Source: Chitinophaga fulva
Lineage (GTDB): Bacteria > Bacteroidota > Bacteroidia > Chitinophagales > Chitinophagaceae
Length of the DNA: 64,000 nt
Direction: 5' to 3'
Assembly: GCF_012927205.1 (NCBI RefSeq)
Contig: NZ_JABBGC010000002.1
Location: 372,001-436,000, forward strand
In this document: positions 8,778-17,547 of the stretch, in pieces
Layout: the number at the start of each line of letters is the position of its first letter
Position numbering within the stretch: the first letter of the stretch is position 1
Position numbers and translations under genes: made by a program
Notes under the pieces: generated by a model
What the model was told of the DNA's origin: nothing
What the model saw: the letters and a program-made list of their open reading frames with translations, nothing else
The model's database searches: none

Positions 8778-9389
8778 TTATTGCAGGCGATGCAGGAGGA
8801 GCTGTATGAAGCGGGCGCCCAGTTCCGGATGGAAGGCCAACGGAAACAAAATCCCGAACAATGCTCCCCAGAAATGCGCATCATGGTTGATGTTGCCGCC
8901 ACCTTTTCTGGACAGATAAGCAGAAAGAAACAGGAACAATACCCCGTAAAGAACTGCCGGCATCTTGATGAAAAAGAACACGCCGATCGATGTCCAGGGC
9001 TCTACCAGGATAAAGGTAAAGAGCACCGCGGAAATAGCTCCTGATGCGCCCAGCGAGGCGTAATGGGAGTTGTTGCGGTGTTTGAGAAAGGAGGGAATGT
9101 CAGACACGATAATGCCCAGCAGGTAATACACCGGATACATCAGCTTCAGGCCAAACAATGCCATAAAAACCTCTTCTACGTATGGCCCAAAGAAAAAGAG
9201 GGTCAGCATATTGAAGATAAGATGCGAATAGTCGGCATGCACAAACCCGGATGTAATGAACCGGTAATATTCGTTATGATTTTTTACCATGTATGGCTGC
9301 ATGCTCAGCTTATCCAGCTGGTCATAATTGTTCAACGCGGTATAGGAAATCAGGCAGGTAACAATGATAATAATGATACTGATGGACAT
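8778..9389 (-). CDS. Rhomboid-family intramembrane serine protease
   Basis: A 203-residue membrane protein with about six hydrophobic segments. Rhomboid landmarks are present: the HLIFNM segment at 56-61, the catalytic GASG box with Ser116, and the catalytic His172 in AHFWGALFG. Rhomboids cut substrate transmembrane helices within the bilayer. The N-terminal helix is the run of Ile after MSIS, with no separate signal. Substrates are not known. It converges on tilS and lies just downstream of rlmH on the same strand. Confidence 0.9.
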   Translation of the reverse strand: MSISIIIIIVTCLISYTALNNYDQLDKLSMQPYMVKNHNEYYRFITSGFVHADYSHLIFNMLTLFFFGPYVEEVFMALFGLKLMYPVYYLLGIIVSDIPSFLKHRNNSHYASLGASGAISAVLFTFILVEPWTSIGVFFFIKMPAVLYGVLFLFLSAYLSRKGGGNINHDAHFWGALFGILFPLAFHPELGARFIQLLLHRLQ

Positions 9390-9417
9390 AAGCTCAGATG
9401 TTAGACTATAAATGTAA

Positions 9418-9891
9418 CTATTGATGATGATATTTCTCCCGGTTTAATACTGTATAGGCACGATACAGTTGTTCGGTAAAAATAAGCCGCACCAGCTGAT
9501 GCGGAAAAGTCAGCGGCGACAGGGACATTTGTAATTGCGACCGTTGAAGTACCGACTGGTCAATACCGAAAGCCCCGCCAATCAAAATGATCAGCTGTCG
9601 CGTGCCGGCATTGGTACGCTGTTGCAGGAATTCTGAAAACTGTACGGTCGTCATCATCTTGCCGCGTTCATCGAGTGCCAGCAGGTAATCGGTCGGTTGC
9701 AGCAGATCGAGGATGATTTTTGCCTCCTGTTTTTTCAGTTCAGGTACTGATAAACTGGCGGCCTGTTTTACCGTCGGAATCAGCTTGACTTCAAAATCCA
9801 CATAGTGTTGTAACCTTTTTTGGAATACGGCCATGCCCTCCCGGATGTAGGGATCATGCTCCTTTCCAATGCTCCAGAGTTGAATTTTCAC
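9418..9891 (-). CDS. rlmH: 23S rRNA (pseudouridine1915-N3)-methyltransferase
   Basis: A 157-residue SPOUT-class methyltransferase, the normal length for RlmH, which methylates pseudouridine 1915 in helix 69 of 23S rRNA using SAM. Diagnostic segments are LALDERGKMMTTVQFSEFL in the middle, the SAM-binding IILIGGAFGIDQ and the C-terminal FPHQLVRLIFTEQLYRAYTVL followed by a short basic tail. The rhomboid gene is 28 bases downstream on the same strand. Confidence 0.96.
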   Translation of the reverse strand: MKIQLWSIGKEHDPYIREGMAVFQKRLQHYVDFEVKLIPTVKQAASLSVPELKKQEAKIILDLLQPTDYLLALDERGKMMTTVQFSEFLQQRTNAGTRQLIILIGGAFGIDQSVLQRSQLQMSLSPLTFPHQLVRLIFTEQLYRAYTVLNREKYHHQ

Positions 9892-9964
9892 TTGTAATAA
9901 TCATTAAACAACAGTTGTAAAAGTAAGTGTAAATCAGAAAATTGCAGAAAAAAATCCTGAAGAA

Positions 9965-9995
9965 TTTGGTATTTTCGAAAAAAGGGCTACCTTTG
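9965..9995 (+). promoter_or_regulatory. Promoter of tRNA-Arg, exact Bacteroidota consensus
   Basis: TTTG (9965-9968), a 19-base spacer and TACCTTTG (9988-9995) match the primary sigma-factor consensus TTTG-N19-TAnnTTTG at every fixed base. The tRNA begins 21 bases after the -7 box. Confidence 0.8.
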
Positions 9996-10015
9996 CAATC
10001 CAATCACAAATAATT

Positions 10016-10089
10016 GGCTGCGTAGCTCAACTGAATAGAGCATCTGACTACGGATCAGAAGGTTTCAGGTTTGAATCCTGACGCGGTCA
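10016..10089 (+). tRNA. tRNA-Arg(ACG)
   Basis: A 74-base cloverleaf. Acceptor arms GGCTGCG (10016-10022) and CGCGGTC (10082-10088) pair with two G-T wobbles, discriminator A at 10089. The anticodon stem is TCTGA/TCAGA around the loop CTACGGA, giving anticodon ACG for arginine. The T arm is TCAGG-TTTGAAT-CCTGA. The CCA end is not encoded intact (CAGA follows). Confidence 0.93.
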
Positions 10090-10092
10090 CAG

Positions 10093-10126
10093 AAAAAAGC
10101 CACTTCATCAAGAAGTGGCTTTTTTT
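10093..10126 (+). terminator. Intrinsic terminator of tRNA-Arg
   Basis: AAAAAAGCCACTTC (10093-10106) pairs with GAAGTGGCTTTTTT (10112-10125), loop ATCAA, ending in a run of T. It is three bases after the tRNA. Confidence 0.92.
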
Positions 10127-10978
10127 ATACCTCCACCCACTTGTTAAGTTTTCTTTTTCGATTCCTTTATTGTTTTACATCTTCCCTGCAGGAGAAAGTA
10201 TACCGGATGACCTTTCATGTTATCAATAATATGCTGCCGATGAGCTCCTGCTTTACCACGGCTGGTCCCATAGAATATTTGTGAAATAGGGACAGAAAAA
10301 TTTTGGAAAGTAAAATATTGTTGTTTACTTTAGAAATATACTATCCAACAATTTGGATGGCAGCATCGAACCTTCCATCTGCCACTTTAGATATGCGCTG
10401 ATAGAAGTACTGTGTAAGGCGATTTGAAATGCAGGAAAAGCCAGGATAAAGGTATACGTGTTGCCCTGTGAGTGCTAACCCACAATACACTGTTTAATGT
10501 TGCCCGATCACCACACTGCGAGAACAGCCATTCCCGTAAGTAGTGGTTGGCTTTTACAGCAGGTAAGCAGCTCAACGATGTTCATTGTTCATCTGTTGAT
10601 GTTTGTCTTTCTGTTATAAGTCGAAGTGTTTTTTCCATTTATGAAATAAGCTGTCGTATGAAAACTGTAACCCGTAAAATATGTTTGGTATTTGTAGTAA
10701 GCCAACGTTATGATGTTGATTATCTGCGATGACTCCGGCAACTGTATAACCCGCCGTGTCTGGACACAGATTTAGTCATTGCCGGCAACGTTTTCCGTAA
10801 AACAAACAACAGTATATTCCACGGGGCCAATAGCCCGGTTTACAGAAACGTTTGTCCCCATTACTGTGTTGCTATTACCTCCCTGGTATTGTTTTTATTT
10901 ACCCTGTAAGTGAACAGCGACGACCATCAGGTTACAACTGCCAAGACGATATTTGTTGCCCTCTAAGAATATGCCATT
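10127..10978. other. Long gene-poor stretch upstream of the NRPS locus
   Basis: About 850 bases with no gene I can support. On the minus strand a stop-to-stop frame of about 62 codons, roughly 10336-10152, reads protein-like (it contains FYGTSRGKAGAHRQHIIDNM and ends KESKKKT) but its only Met is internal, so it may be a remnant of an unrecognised gene. Short ORFs at 10387-10575 (-), 10547-10732 (+) and 10852-11178 (+) show no recognisable family. A promoter candidate is at 10657-10687. Confidence 0.4.
10657..10687 (+). promoter_or_regulatory. Candidate promoter of the NRPS operon
   Basis: TATGTTTG (10680-10687) matches TAnnTTTG, and TATG (10657-10660) lies 19 bases upstream where TTTG is expected. 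It is about 290 bases before the first NRPS gene, which would give a long leader. It is the best consensus match I found in the gap, but matches this short can arise by chance. Confidence 0.35.
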
Positions 10979-13900
10979 ATGAAGCAAAAGATAATATACC
11001 ATCCCTCAGTAACACAACGATTGATTTGGTTAGACCAACTCATTGCAGGAAACCCCGGCCGGTACAACATCGGAGGATACGCCCTGATAGAAGGGCCACT
11101 GTCTGTCAAACAACTGGAGGAAGCTATCAGGGAAGTATTGCGTTCGCAGGAAATTTATGCTGCCGTATTTGCAGATGATGGCAACGATTTAACCTGGTAT
11201 GCAGACGATGCTGCCGCTGCCTTTTCCCTGGAAGTAATTGATTTTGCTGATGCAACAAATCCGGCTGTTGCAGCGCAGCAATGGATGGAAACTGATTTTG
11301 CTGTGCCATTCCGGATAATCCACAACGAAAATTACCTTTTCAGTATAAAAGTATTGCGGGCAGGCCCCGAACAACATTATTGTTATGCCAAACTGCATCA
11401 TATCATCGCAGACGGATGGTCGTTCAAGCTACTGCTCCAGCAGATCGCGGAAGCCTATAACCAGCTGATAGCGGGTAATTCACCCGGACTGCCGGACTGC
11501 CGTTATACTGAATACATAGCCGATGATACTACTTATCATGCATCGGAACAGGCGGCGGAGGACAAACAATTCTGGCTACAGGAGCATAGCCGTAGCACTA
11601 CGGAATTATGCCGGCGTATCCGCAACAATACCGGAAAGAAAGAAGCAGGGGCAGCTACCCTGACCGTTAGTGCCGCCTCCAAGCAAATACTCGAAAAGGT
11701 GGCGGCGGAACATAAAGCATCCGTCTTCCAGCTGATGCTAAGCTTGTTCCTGGTGTTTTTCCTGCGTACGAGGCAGGAAAACAATATCGCTGTAGCACTG
11801 CCGGTACTGAACCGGCCCCGGAAGATATATAAACAAACGGCAGGCGTATTTATGAACCTCATCTGCCCCGTGTTTTTGGTAGAGGGCGAGCAGACTATGG
11901 CAATGTTGCTGGGGGAGGTGAAGAAAAAAATGTCGCAATGCCTGCGACATCAGCGCTATCAATATGGCCAGCTACTCAAAGAACTGCCTTCCTACCGGCA
12001 AGGGCAGCCCGCTTACCAACTCAGGATTTCTTACGAGGACTTCGACTTTAACACAACATTAGGCAAAGCAGCTGCCTACGCTACGGCGTTGTCCAATCAC
12101 CACGAAACAGAGCCGCTTTCCATCTATATCAGAGACTATCATGATCAGGGCTTTGACATCCGTTTTGTTTACAGCCCGGATTATTTTGATGAAGAGACCA
12201 TCGGCGGGATGACCACCACCATATCCCGGTGGATAGACGATCTTCCACTGTTGATGAACACTATGCTGAAACAGGTACCACTGCTTACTGCGGCTGAAGA
12301 AGAACATATTTTATCGTTCTCCGCAGGACCCGCGGCTGTTTGGCCTCACCAGCATTTTAACGACATGTGGCAGAAATCAGTGACCTCGTTTCCCGACAAT
12401 ATTGCAGTATCATCAGCGGGACAAAGTCTGACCTACAGCGAATTGCATAGGCGGGCTTCCCTGGTAGCCGGCTCATTGCAGCAATGCCCGGATTTTTCAC
12501 GGCAGGAAGTAATTGCCTTACTGCTTCCCCGTTCTGCAGATCTTCTCGCCGGTATGATAGGCTGTTTGCTGGCGGGAGTTACTTATCTGCCGATTGATGC
12601 CAGTGAACCAGTAGAAAGAATAACACTTTTGCTGGAGAGTGCCTGCTGCAGGAAGATAATAGTCTCCCGACACCTGTGGGAAGAAGCAGCGGTTGTAAAA
12701 GGAGAAGCACTGTTTTATGAAGAAATGATATCCGGTGAAACAGTAACTTCCTATCTGCCGACAGTTATTTATCCTAACGATATTGCCTATATTATTTGTA
12801 CCTCCGGTTCCACTGGACAGCCTAAAGCGGTAGGGATACCCCACCGTGCCTTTATAAACTATGTCAGCCACTTCCGGCAGTTTTTCATGCTGCGATCCCA
12901 TGACGTGGTATTACAGCACGCTTCTGTGGGATTTGACATATCGGTGGAAGAAATTTTCCCCGTTCTGGGCGCCGGTGGCCGTGTTCATATATTGGAGGAA
13001 AGGAGGGATATCCACCGGATCAACAGTACCATTGCCGAAGAAGGCATTACCATTGTTAGTTCTACACCGTTGATCATCAGGTTGCTGAATGAACAGCCGG
13101 TACATGGCAGCCTGCGACTGCTGATAAGCGGAGGTGATGTGCTGGAACCTGCCTATGTAAGCAGCTTTCTTGCTGCAGGTATTCCTGTGTATAACACCTA
13201 CGGCCCAACGGAAAGTACTGTTTGTGTTTCTTACTACCGGATCAATCCTGGTGATGACCATTTACCGATAGGGACGCCTATATCCAATACCAGTATCTAT
13301 ATACTGGACCGGGAAGACCAATTGCTGCCGGTAGGCGTAGAAGGAGAAATACATATTGGCGGGGCAGGCCTTGCCGCAGGATACCTGAATAATGAGCAGG
13401 CTACAGCAGAAAAATTTATCGTTCATCCTTTTTTACCAGAGCAGCGGCTTTACCGCTCCGGCGATACCGGCAGGTATGATGCAGCTGGTTTATTGTGGTA
13501 CACCGGTCGCAACGACCTTCAGCTGAAGATAAGGGGAGTACGTATAGAACCAGGGGAGGTGGAATATGCCATGCTGCAATACGAGGGGATTATGGCTGCC
13601 GTAGTACTGGCGGCGCAGGACCCTGCGCACGGAGAATATATGGCTGCTTTTGTTGTAATCCGCGGCACGACCGATGTAACTGCCATGCGCGTTTTTCTCC
13701 GGAGCCGCCTCCCGGAATACATGATACCGTTGCGCATTGTAGCGGTAGACAGTATTCTCCTTAACACACAGGGGAAACCGGATATCACTGCCCTGCGGCT
13801 GTTGTTGTGTCAAACGCTGCCTGGCACCAGCCGGGGACAGCTCATCCCACCGGAAACCCGTCACGAGAAAATACTCGCAGCAATCTGGGAACAAATATTA

Positions 13901-14107
13901 CCTACTGTAACCTTCGGGGTAAACGACAATTTTTTTGAACTGGGAGGACACTCGTTGTCCGCCGTGACGCTGGCTGGTGAGATTGAAAACAGATTTGGAA
14001 TAAGTATCAGCATCGTAGAGATATTCAGGGCACCCACCATTCGGCAGCTGGCGGAGATGATCAGTGGGCGGGAAACGAACAAATTTGAATTTATAGAGCT
14101 GGATTAG
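10979..14107 (+). CDS. NRPS module 1 (C-A-T)
   Basis: A 1042-residue single-module synthetase. The condensation domain (about 10-440) has the active motif HHIIADG with His140/141 and differs clearly from the other C domains of the locus, so it may be a starter type that attaches an acyl group; that is inference. The adenylation domain (about 455-955) has CTSGSTGQPK from Cys607, NTYGPTE, LYRSGDTGR and a slightly unusual A10 (TQGKPD in place of TNGKVD). The carrier domain has LGGHS with Ser992. Specificity residues read as D-I-E-S-I-G-T-V-C-K, which I cannot assign. The C-terminus ends in the acidic-hydrophobic tail EFIELD, a likely partner for the docking domain of the next NRPS. It is first of the operon; the exporter follows 32 bases later. 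Confidence 0.93.
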   Translation: MKQKIIYHPSVTQRLIWLDQLIAGNPGRYNIGGYALIEGPLSVKQLEEAIREVLRSQEIYAAVFADDGNDLTWYADDAAAAFSLEVIDFADATNPAVAAQQWMETDFAVPFRIIHNENYLFSIKVLRAGPEQHYCYAKLHHIIADGWSFKLLLQQIAEAYNQLIAGNSPGLPDCRYTEYIADDTTYHASEQAAEDKQFWLQEHSRSTTELCRRIRNNTGKKEAGAATLTVSAASKQILEKVAAEHKASVFQLMLSLFLVFFLRTRQENNIAVALPVLNRPRKIYKQTAGVFMNLICPVFLVEGEQTMAMLLGEVKKKMSQCLRHQRYQYGQLLKELPSYRQGQPAYQLRISYEDFDFNTTLGKAAAYATALSNHHETEPLSIYIRDYHDQGFDIRFVYSPDYFDEETIGGMTTTISRWIDDLPLLMNTMLKQVPLLTAAEEEHILSFSAGPAAVWPHQHFNDMWQKSVTSFPDNIAVSSAGQSLTYSELHRRASLVAGSLQQCPDFSRQEVIALLLPRSADLLAGMIGCLLAGVTYLPIDASEPVERITLLLESACCRKIIVSRHLWEEAAVVKGEALFYEEMISGETVTSYLPTVIYPNDIAYIICTSGSTGQPKAVGIPHRAFINYVSHFRQFFMLRSHDVVLQHASVGFDISVEEIFPVLGAGGRVHILEERRDIHRINSTIAEEGITIVSSTPLIIRLLNEQPVHGSLRLLISGGDVLEPAYVSSFLAAGIPVYNTYGPTESTVCVSYYRINPGDDHLPIGTPISNTSIYILDREDQLLPVGVEGEIHIGGAGLAAGYLNNEQATAEKFIVHPFLPEQRLYRSGDTGRYDAAGLLWYTGRNDLQLKIRGVRIEPGEVEYAMLQYEGIMAAVVLAAQDPAHGEYMAAFVVIRGTTDVTAMRVFLRSRLPEYMIPLRIVAVDSILLNTQGKPDITALRLLLCQTLPGTSRGQLIPPETRHEKILAAIWEQILPTVTFGVNDNFFELGGHSLSAVTLAGEIENRFGISISIVEIFRAPTIRQLAEMISGRETNKFEFIELD

Positions 14108-14139
14108 TTACTGGTAACACGGAAAAATGCGCACATCGT

Positions 14140-15780
14140 ATGGGTATCTTTAAATTGTTTCAGTCATATTCGAGAGGGTTTCTTGTATTCCTCGTTTTTC
14201 TCAGTCTAATGAGCAGCCTGAATAATATTGGCGTATTGATTTTCGTCAACAGGGCAGTAAACAGTATGTCCGGCCAGGCAGGGCCAGACCTGCGGTCGGG
14301 TTTGTTTTATTTCGGGTTGATTATCTGTTCCTATATCGTTTCCGCCTATTTCCAGCGTTATATGGTAGACCTTACCAACGAAATTACCTATGGAGTAGAG
14401 ATGTCGGTGATTGAAAAGGTAAGGGCTGCTCCCTACGAGGCTTTCGAGAAATTAGGCTATGAAAAGATTTACTCCGCAATCAGCGATGCACGGGTGTTAA
14501 GCAGGATGCCGACTGTTTTTATTAACCTGGTGAACGCTTTTGTAACATTGGTATGTACACTGATCTATCTGCTTTATACTTCCCTGCAAAGCGGCGTAGC
14601 ACTGTTCTGTATGATGGTCTTGTTATTGGCCATATATGTTTACCGTGACAGGAAAATAGCGAAGGACCTTGAAAAAGTGAGGGACCTGCAGGATGTTTAT
14701 TATAGCTACCTGCGGGAATTGCTGCACGGGTTCCGGCAAATCCGCATATCTGCAAAACGAAGCGATACGCTTTTTACCAGGTTTATTTATAACAATCGGG
14801 GAAAAAGCAAGTCCCTGAACGTAAAGGCATCGAGGAGCTATGCGGTGAATGAACTCTCTGGTGTTTACAGCTGGTACGTACTGTTGGGTATTATTATATT
14901 TGTACTGCCGGCATTATTGAAACTCAATGCCATGCAGGTTACCGGCTTCATTACGGCGGTATTGTTTATGATTTCCCCGCTTTCCCAGATCATCATTTTC
15001 CTTCCTTCCTACACGATGTTCAGAATAGCGCTTGACCGCATTAACAAAATTGATTCATTACTGCACGTGGATAATGCAACCAGGCCGTTCAACCCACCGG
15101 TAAGGCAATTTGAAAGTATCCGCTTCGAAAATATCGTGTATGCCTATGATCCCACCGTCACCCGTTCGTTTCAGCTGGATATAAAAGAATTGGTGATCCG
15201 GAAGGAAGAACTATTGTTCATCATCGGAGGAAATGGTAGCGGAAAAACCACCTTTATCAATCTCCTGACAGGGCTCTACAAACCACAACAGGGAAAGGTT
15301 TTTATAGACGACCATGAGGTGGCATGGGAAGACTATTGCCACTTTGTGAACAACATGGCAGTGGTATTCACCAATCAGTACCTGTTTAAGGAAAATTATG
15401 ATGAACATGATCTTTCGTCTGCCAATGCGCTATTGGAAGAACTGACAACAAGGTTTAATCTGCAGGGATTGTTAAAGCCTGATTTCGTAAAAGGTACGCT
15501 CAATACCGATTTGTCGAGAGGACAACAAAAGCGGCTGGCCTTGTTGCTGGCAATGCTGGAGGATACGCCGCTGATCGTACTGGACGAATGGGCGGCGGAA
15601 CAGGACACTGTCAACAAGCAGCTCTTTTATACCGAATGGCTGGAAATGATCCGTAAGATGGGCAAAGCAGTAGTGGTGGTCTCGCACGATGAGGAGTATT
15701 ACCAGTGTGCCGACCGGGTCATGAAATTCAGGTCGGGTAATATTATCAACGAATGGCAGAACAACAAGGTGGCTACCTGA
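14140..15780 (+). CDS. Cyclic-peptide/siderophore-type ABC exporter (fused membrane and ATPase domains)
   Basis: A 546-residue half-transporter with about six membrane helices in residues 1-310 and an ATPase domain from about 330. Walker A GGNGSGKTT is near residues 362-370, the signature is LSRGQQKR at about 458-465 and Walker B is LIVLDE ending at Asp482-Glu483. The LSRGQQKRLALLLAMLED and LDEWAAEQD wording is typical of the PvdE/SyrD group that moves nonribosomal peptides across the inner membrane. It likely exports the product of this locus to the periplasm. It sits between NRPS genes in one transcription unit. Confidence 0.9.
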   Translation: MGIFKLFQSYSRGFLVFLVFLSLMSSLNNIGVLIFVNRAVNSMSGQAGPDLRSGLFYFGLIICSYIVSAYFQRYMVDLTNEITYGVEMSVIEKVRAAPYEAFEKLGYEKIYSAISDARVLSRMPTVFINLVNAFVTLVCTLIYLLYTSLQSGVALFCMMVLLLAIYVYRDRKIAKDLEKVRDLQDVYYSYLRELLHGFRQIRISAKRSDTLFTRFIYNNRGKSKSLNVKASRSYAVNELSGVYSWYVLLGIIIFVLPALLKLNAMQVTGFITAVLFMISPLSQIIIFLPSYTMFRIALDRINKIDSLLHVDNATRPFNPPVRQFESIRFENIVYAYDPTVTRSFQLDIKELVIRKEELLFIIGGNGSGKTTFINLLTGLYKPQQGKVFIDDHEVAWEDYCHFVNNMAVVFTNQYLFKENYDEHDLSSANALLEELTTRFNLQGLLKPDFVKGTLNTDLSRGQQKRLALLLAMLEDTPLIVLDEWAAEQDTVNKQLFYTEWLEMIRKMGKAVVVVSHDEEYYQCADRVMKFRSGNIINEWQNNKVAT

Positions 15781-15837
15781 TAGCAGCCATCCAAAACCTA
15801 TCGTAAATCTCTTTTTTCACCGGAAAAATATTGCTAT

Positions 15838-17448
15838 ATGAATGGACAACAAGTATACCTCAAACCGAACATCGTTATTGAACCACTGATTGACAAATGG
15901 TACGCCTGGAGTCACCTGATATCGCCTGCTACGGCCGCCATGAATATAACGGGCCGGCATCTGAAAATCATCGACTCCTTCCTGACTGCGCCGGATGTGC
16001 ATGAAGAGGCGGTAAAGAATCCTAAGCTGCTGGGCGGGCCTTTCATGGATATTCCGGGTGAGCGGGCAGCAGAAGTATTGCAGCTCAGGGAAGAAACCGT
16101 GAAGAAAAGAAAGCAGATGATCGAATTCTCTAATGCGGTGAAAGAGTTGGACCAGCTTTTGTGGAGCGAAGCGAAGGGTTTTGGGATAGAAACGTTGTAC
16201 CAGAAAGTGCCTGATATCCTGAAGGGTTATGTGGAACTATTCTATGACCGCAGTGGCAATCCTTCTTTCCGTTTTTTTGAATCGCTTTTATATAACAGCC
16301 CTTTTTATGACAAGACCGCTCAAAGCCTGGCCTTGTGGGAAACGAACAATGACCATCGTCCGTTTTGCCTGAGCACTCCCCGGCTGGATGTGCCACATGT
16401 GTTGCAGTTGGATATCAGCTTTGATCATCCCGGTATTGACGCGCTGGCAAGAATGAAGAGGGAGCCGGGATCACTGGAAGAAATCACCCGGCTGCTGGGC
16501 GTGCCTAAAGAACAGGCGCCGTTGTTCCATTCCTTTTTTACCGAAACACCTCACCGGTCTTATGATAGATATACCGGTGATAAAGTCCGTATGCGTTATT
16601 TCGGTCACGCCTGTATTCTGATAGAAACAAAAGATCTCTGTATACTGGCAGACCCGCTCATCAGCTACTATGGTTATCACTCTGATGTAGAACACTTTTC
16701 TGATGCAGACCTTCCGGATGTAATCGACTATGTTATCATCACCCATAATCACCAGGACCACATCCTGTTCGAAACATTATTGCCACTCCGGCATAAGATC
16801 AAAAATATTATTGTGCCCCGTTCTAAAGAAGGCCGGTTGGAAGATCCGGACCTGAAGCTGATGTTTAACACGGTTGGCTTCCACAATATCATTGAACTGG
16901 GCGAGATGGAGACGATACAGTTTCCCGATGCCAGCATTACAGGCATACCTTTTACGGGAGAACACAGCGATATGAATATTATCTGCAAACTATGCCACCT
17001 GGTACAGATTGGGGAGTTCAGACTATTGTTCATGGCTGATTCCAGGATCATGGAACCATCTTTATACAGACATATTCAACGCCGTACAGGTGATGTGGAT
17101 ATTATTTTCCTTGGAATGGAGTGCGATGGTGCGCCGCTTTCCTGGCTCTATGGCCCCTTACTTACCCGTAAGGTACCCAGAGACCAGGACAACAGCAGAC
17201 GGTTATCGGGATCTGATTGTGAACGTGGGATGTACCTGGTAGACATTTTCCACCCGCGGGAAGTGTATGTATATGCGATGGGGCAGGAACCATGGATTGA
17301 ATTTATTACCAGTACCAAGTACACATCAGAATCCAACCCGATTGTCGAATCCGATAAGTTGGTACAGCTATGCCGGGACAGGGGCATTGTGGCGGAAAGA
17401 TTGTATGGGGAAAAAGAACTGCTCTATGAGCGGGAGATGGTATTCTGA
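15838..17448 (+). CDS. CmlA-like diiron beta-hydroxylase (metallo-beta-lactamase fold)
   Basis: A 536-residue protein: an all-helical/mixed N-terminal domain (about 1-260), then a metallo-beta-lactamase-fold domain. The metal motif THNHQDH gives His303, His305, Asp307 and His308; GEHSD gives Glu375 and FMADS gives Asp401. The spacing fits the ligands known for CmlA of chloramphenicol synthesis (His305, His307, Asp309, His310, Glu377, Asp403) with a constant offset of two; I could not place the last His ligand by eye. CmlA-type enzymes beta-hydroxylate an amino acid while it is tethered to an NRPS carrier domain. Here the likely substrate is a residue bound to one of the 11 modules, possibly module 1, which is encoded just upstream. 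Plain hydrolases of this fold are much shorter and lack the N-terminal domain. Confidence 0.85.
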   Translation: MNGQQVYLKPNIVIEPLIDKWYAWSHLISPATAAMNITGRHLKIIDSFLTAPDVHEEAVKNPKLLGGPFMDIPGERAAEVLQLREETVKKRKQMIEFSNAVKELDQLLWSEAKGFGIETLYQKVPDILKGYVELFYDRSGNPSFRFFESLLYNSPFYDKTAQSLALWETNNDHRPFCLSTPRLDVPHVLQLDISFDHPGIDALARMKREPGSLEEITRLLGVPKEQAPLFHSFFTETPHRSYDRYTGDKVRMRYFGHACILIETKDLCILADPLISYYGYHSDVEHFSDADLPDVIDYVIITHNHQDHILFETLLPLRHKIKNIIVPRSKEGRLEDPDLKLMFNTVGFHNIIELGEMETIQFPDASITGIPFTGEHSDMNIICKLCHLVQIGEFRLLFMADSRIMEPSLYRHIQRRTGDVDIIFLGMECDGAPLSWLYGPLLTRKVPRDQDNSRRLSGSDCERGMYLVDIFHPREVYVYAMGQEPWIEFITSTKYTSESNPIVESDKLVQLCRDRGIVAERLYGEKELLYEREMVF

Positions 17449-17547
17449 TATCCTATCTGCCATACTGATACCCTGTTGTTTAAAGGCACTACCGCAAGCG
17501 TTTAGCGCCTGTGCCTATTCCGTGTTTTAAATCCCTTAAACTACCAT

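Noticed and set aside
17484..17516. Weak hairpin AGGCAC/GTGCCT before the 7676-aa NRPS gene
   Set aside because: It has a short stem, a long loop and no clear T-run. A terminator here would cut the operon, so I do not call it.
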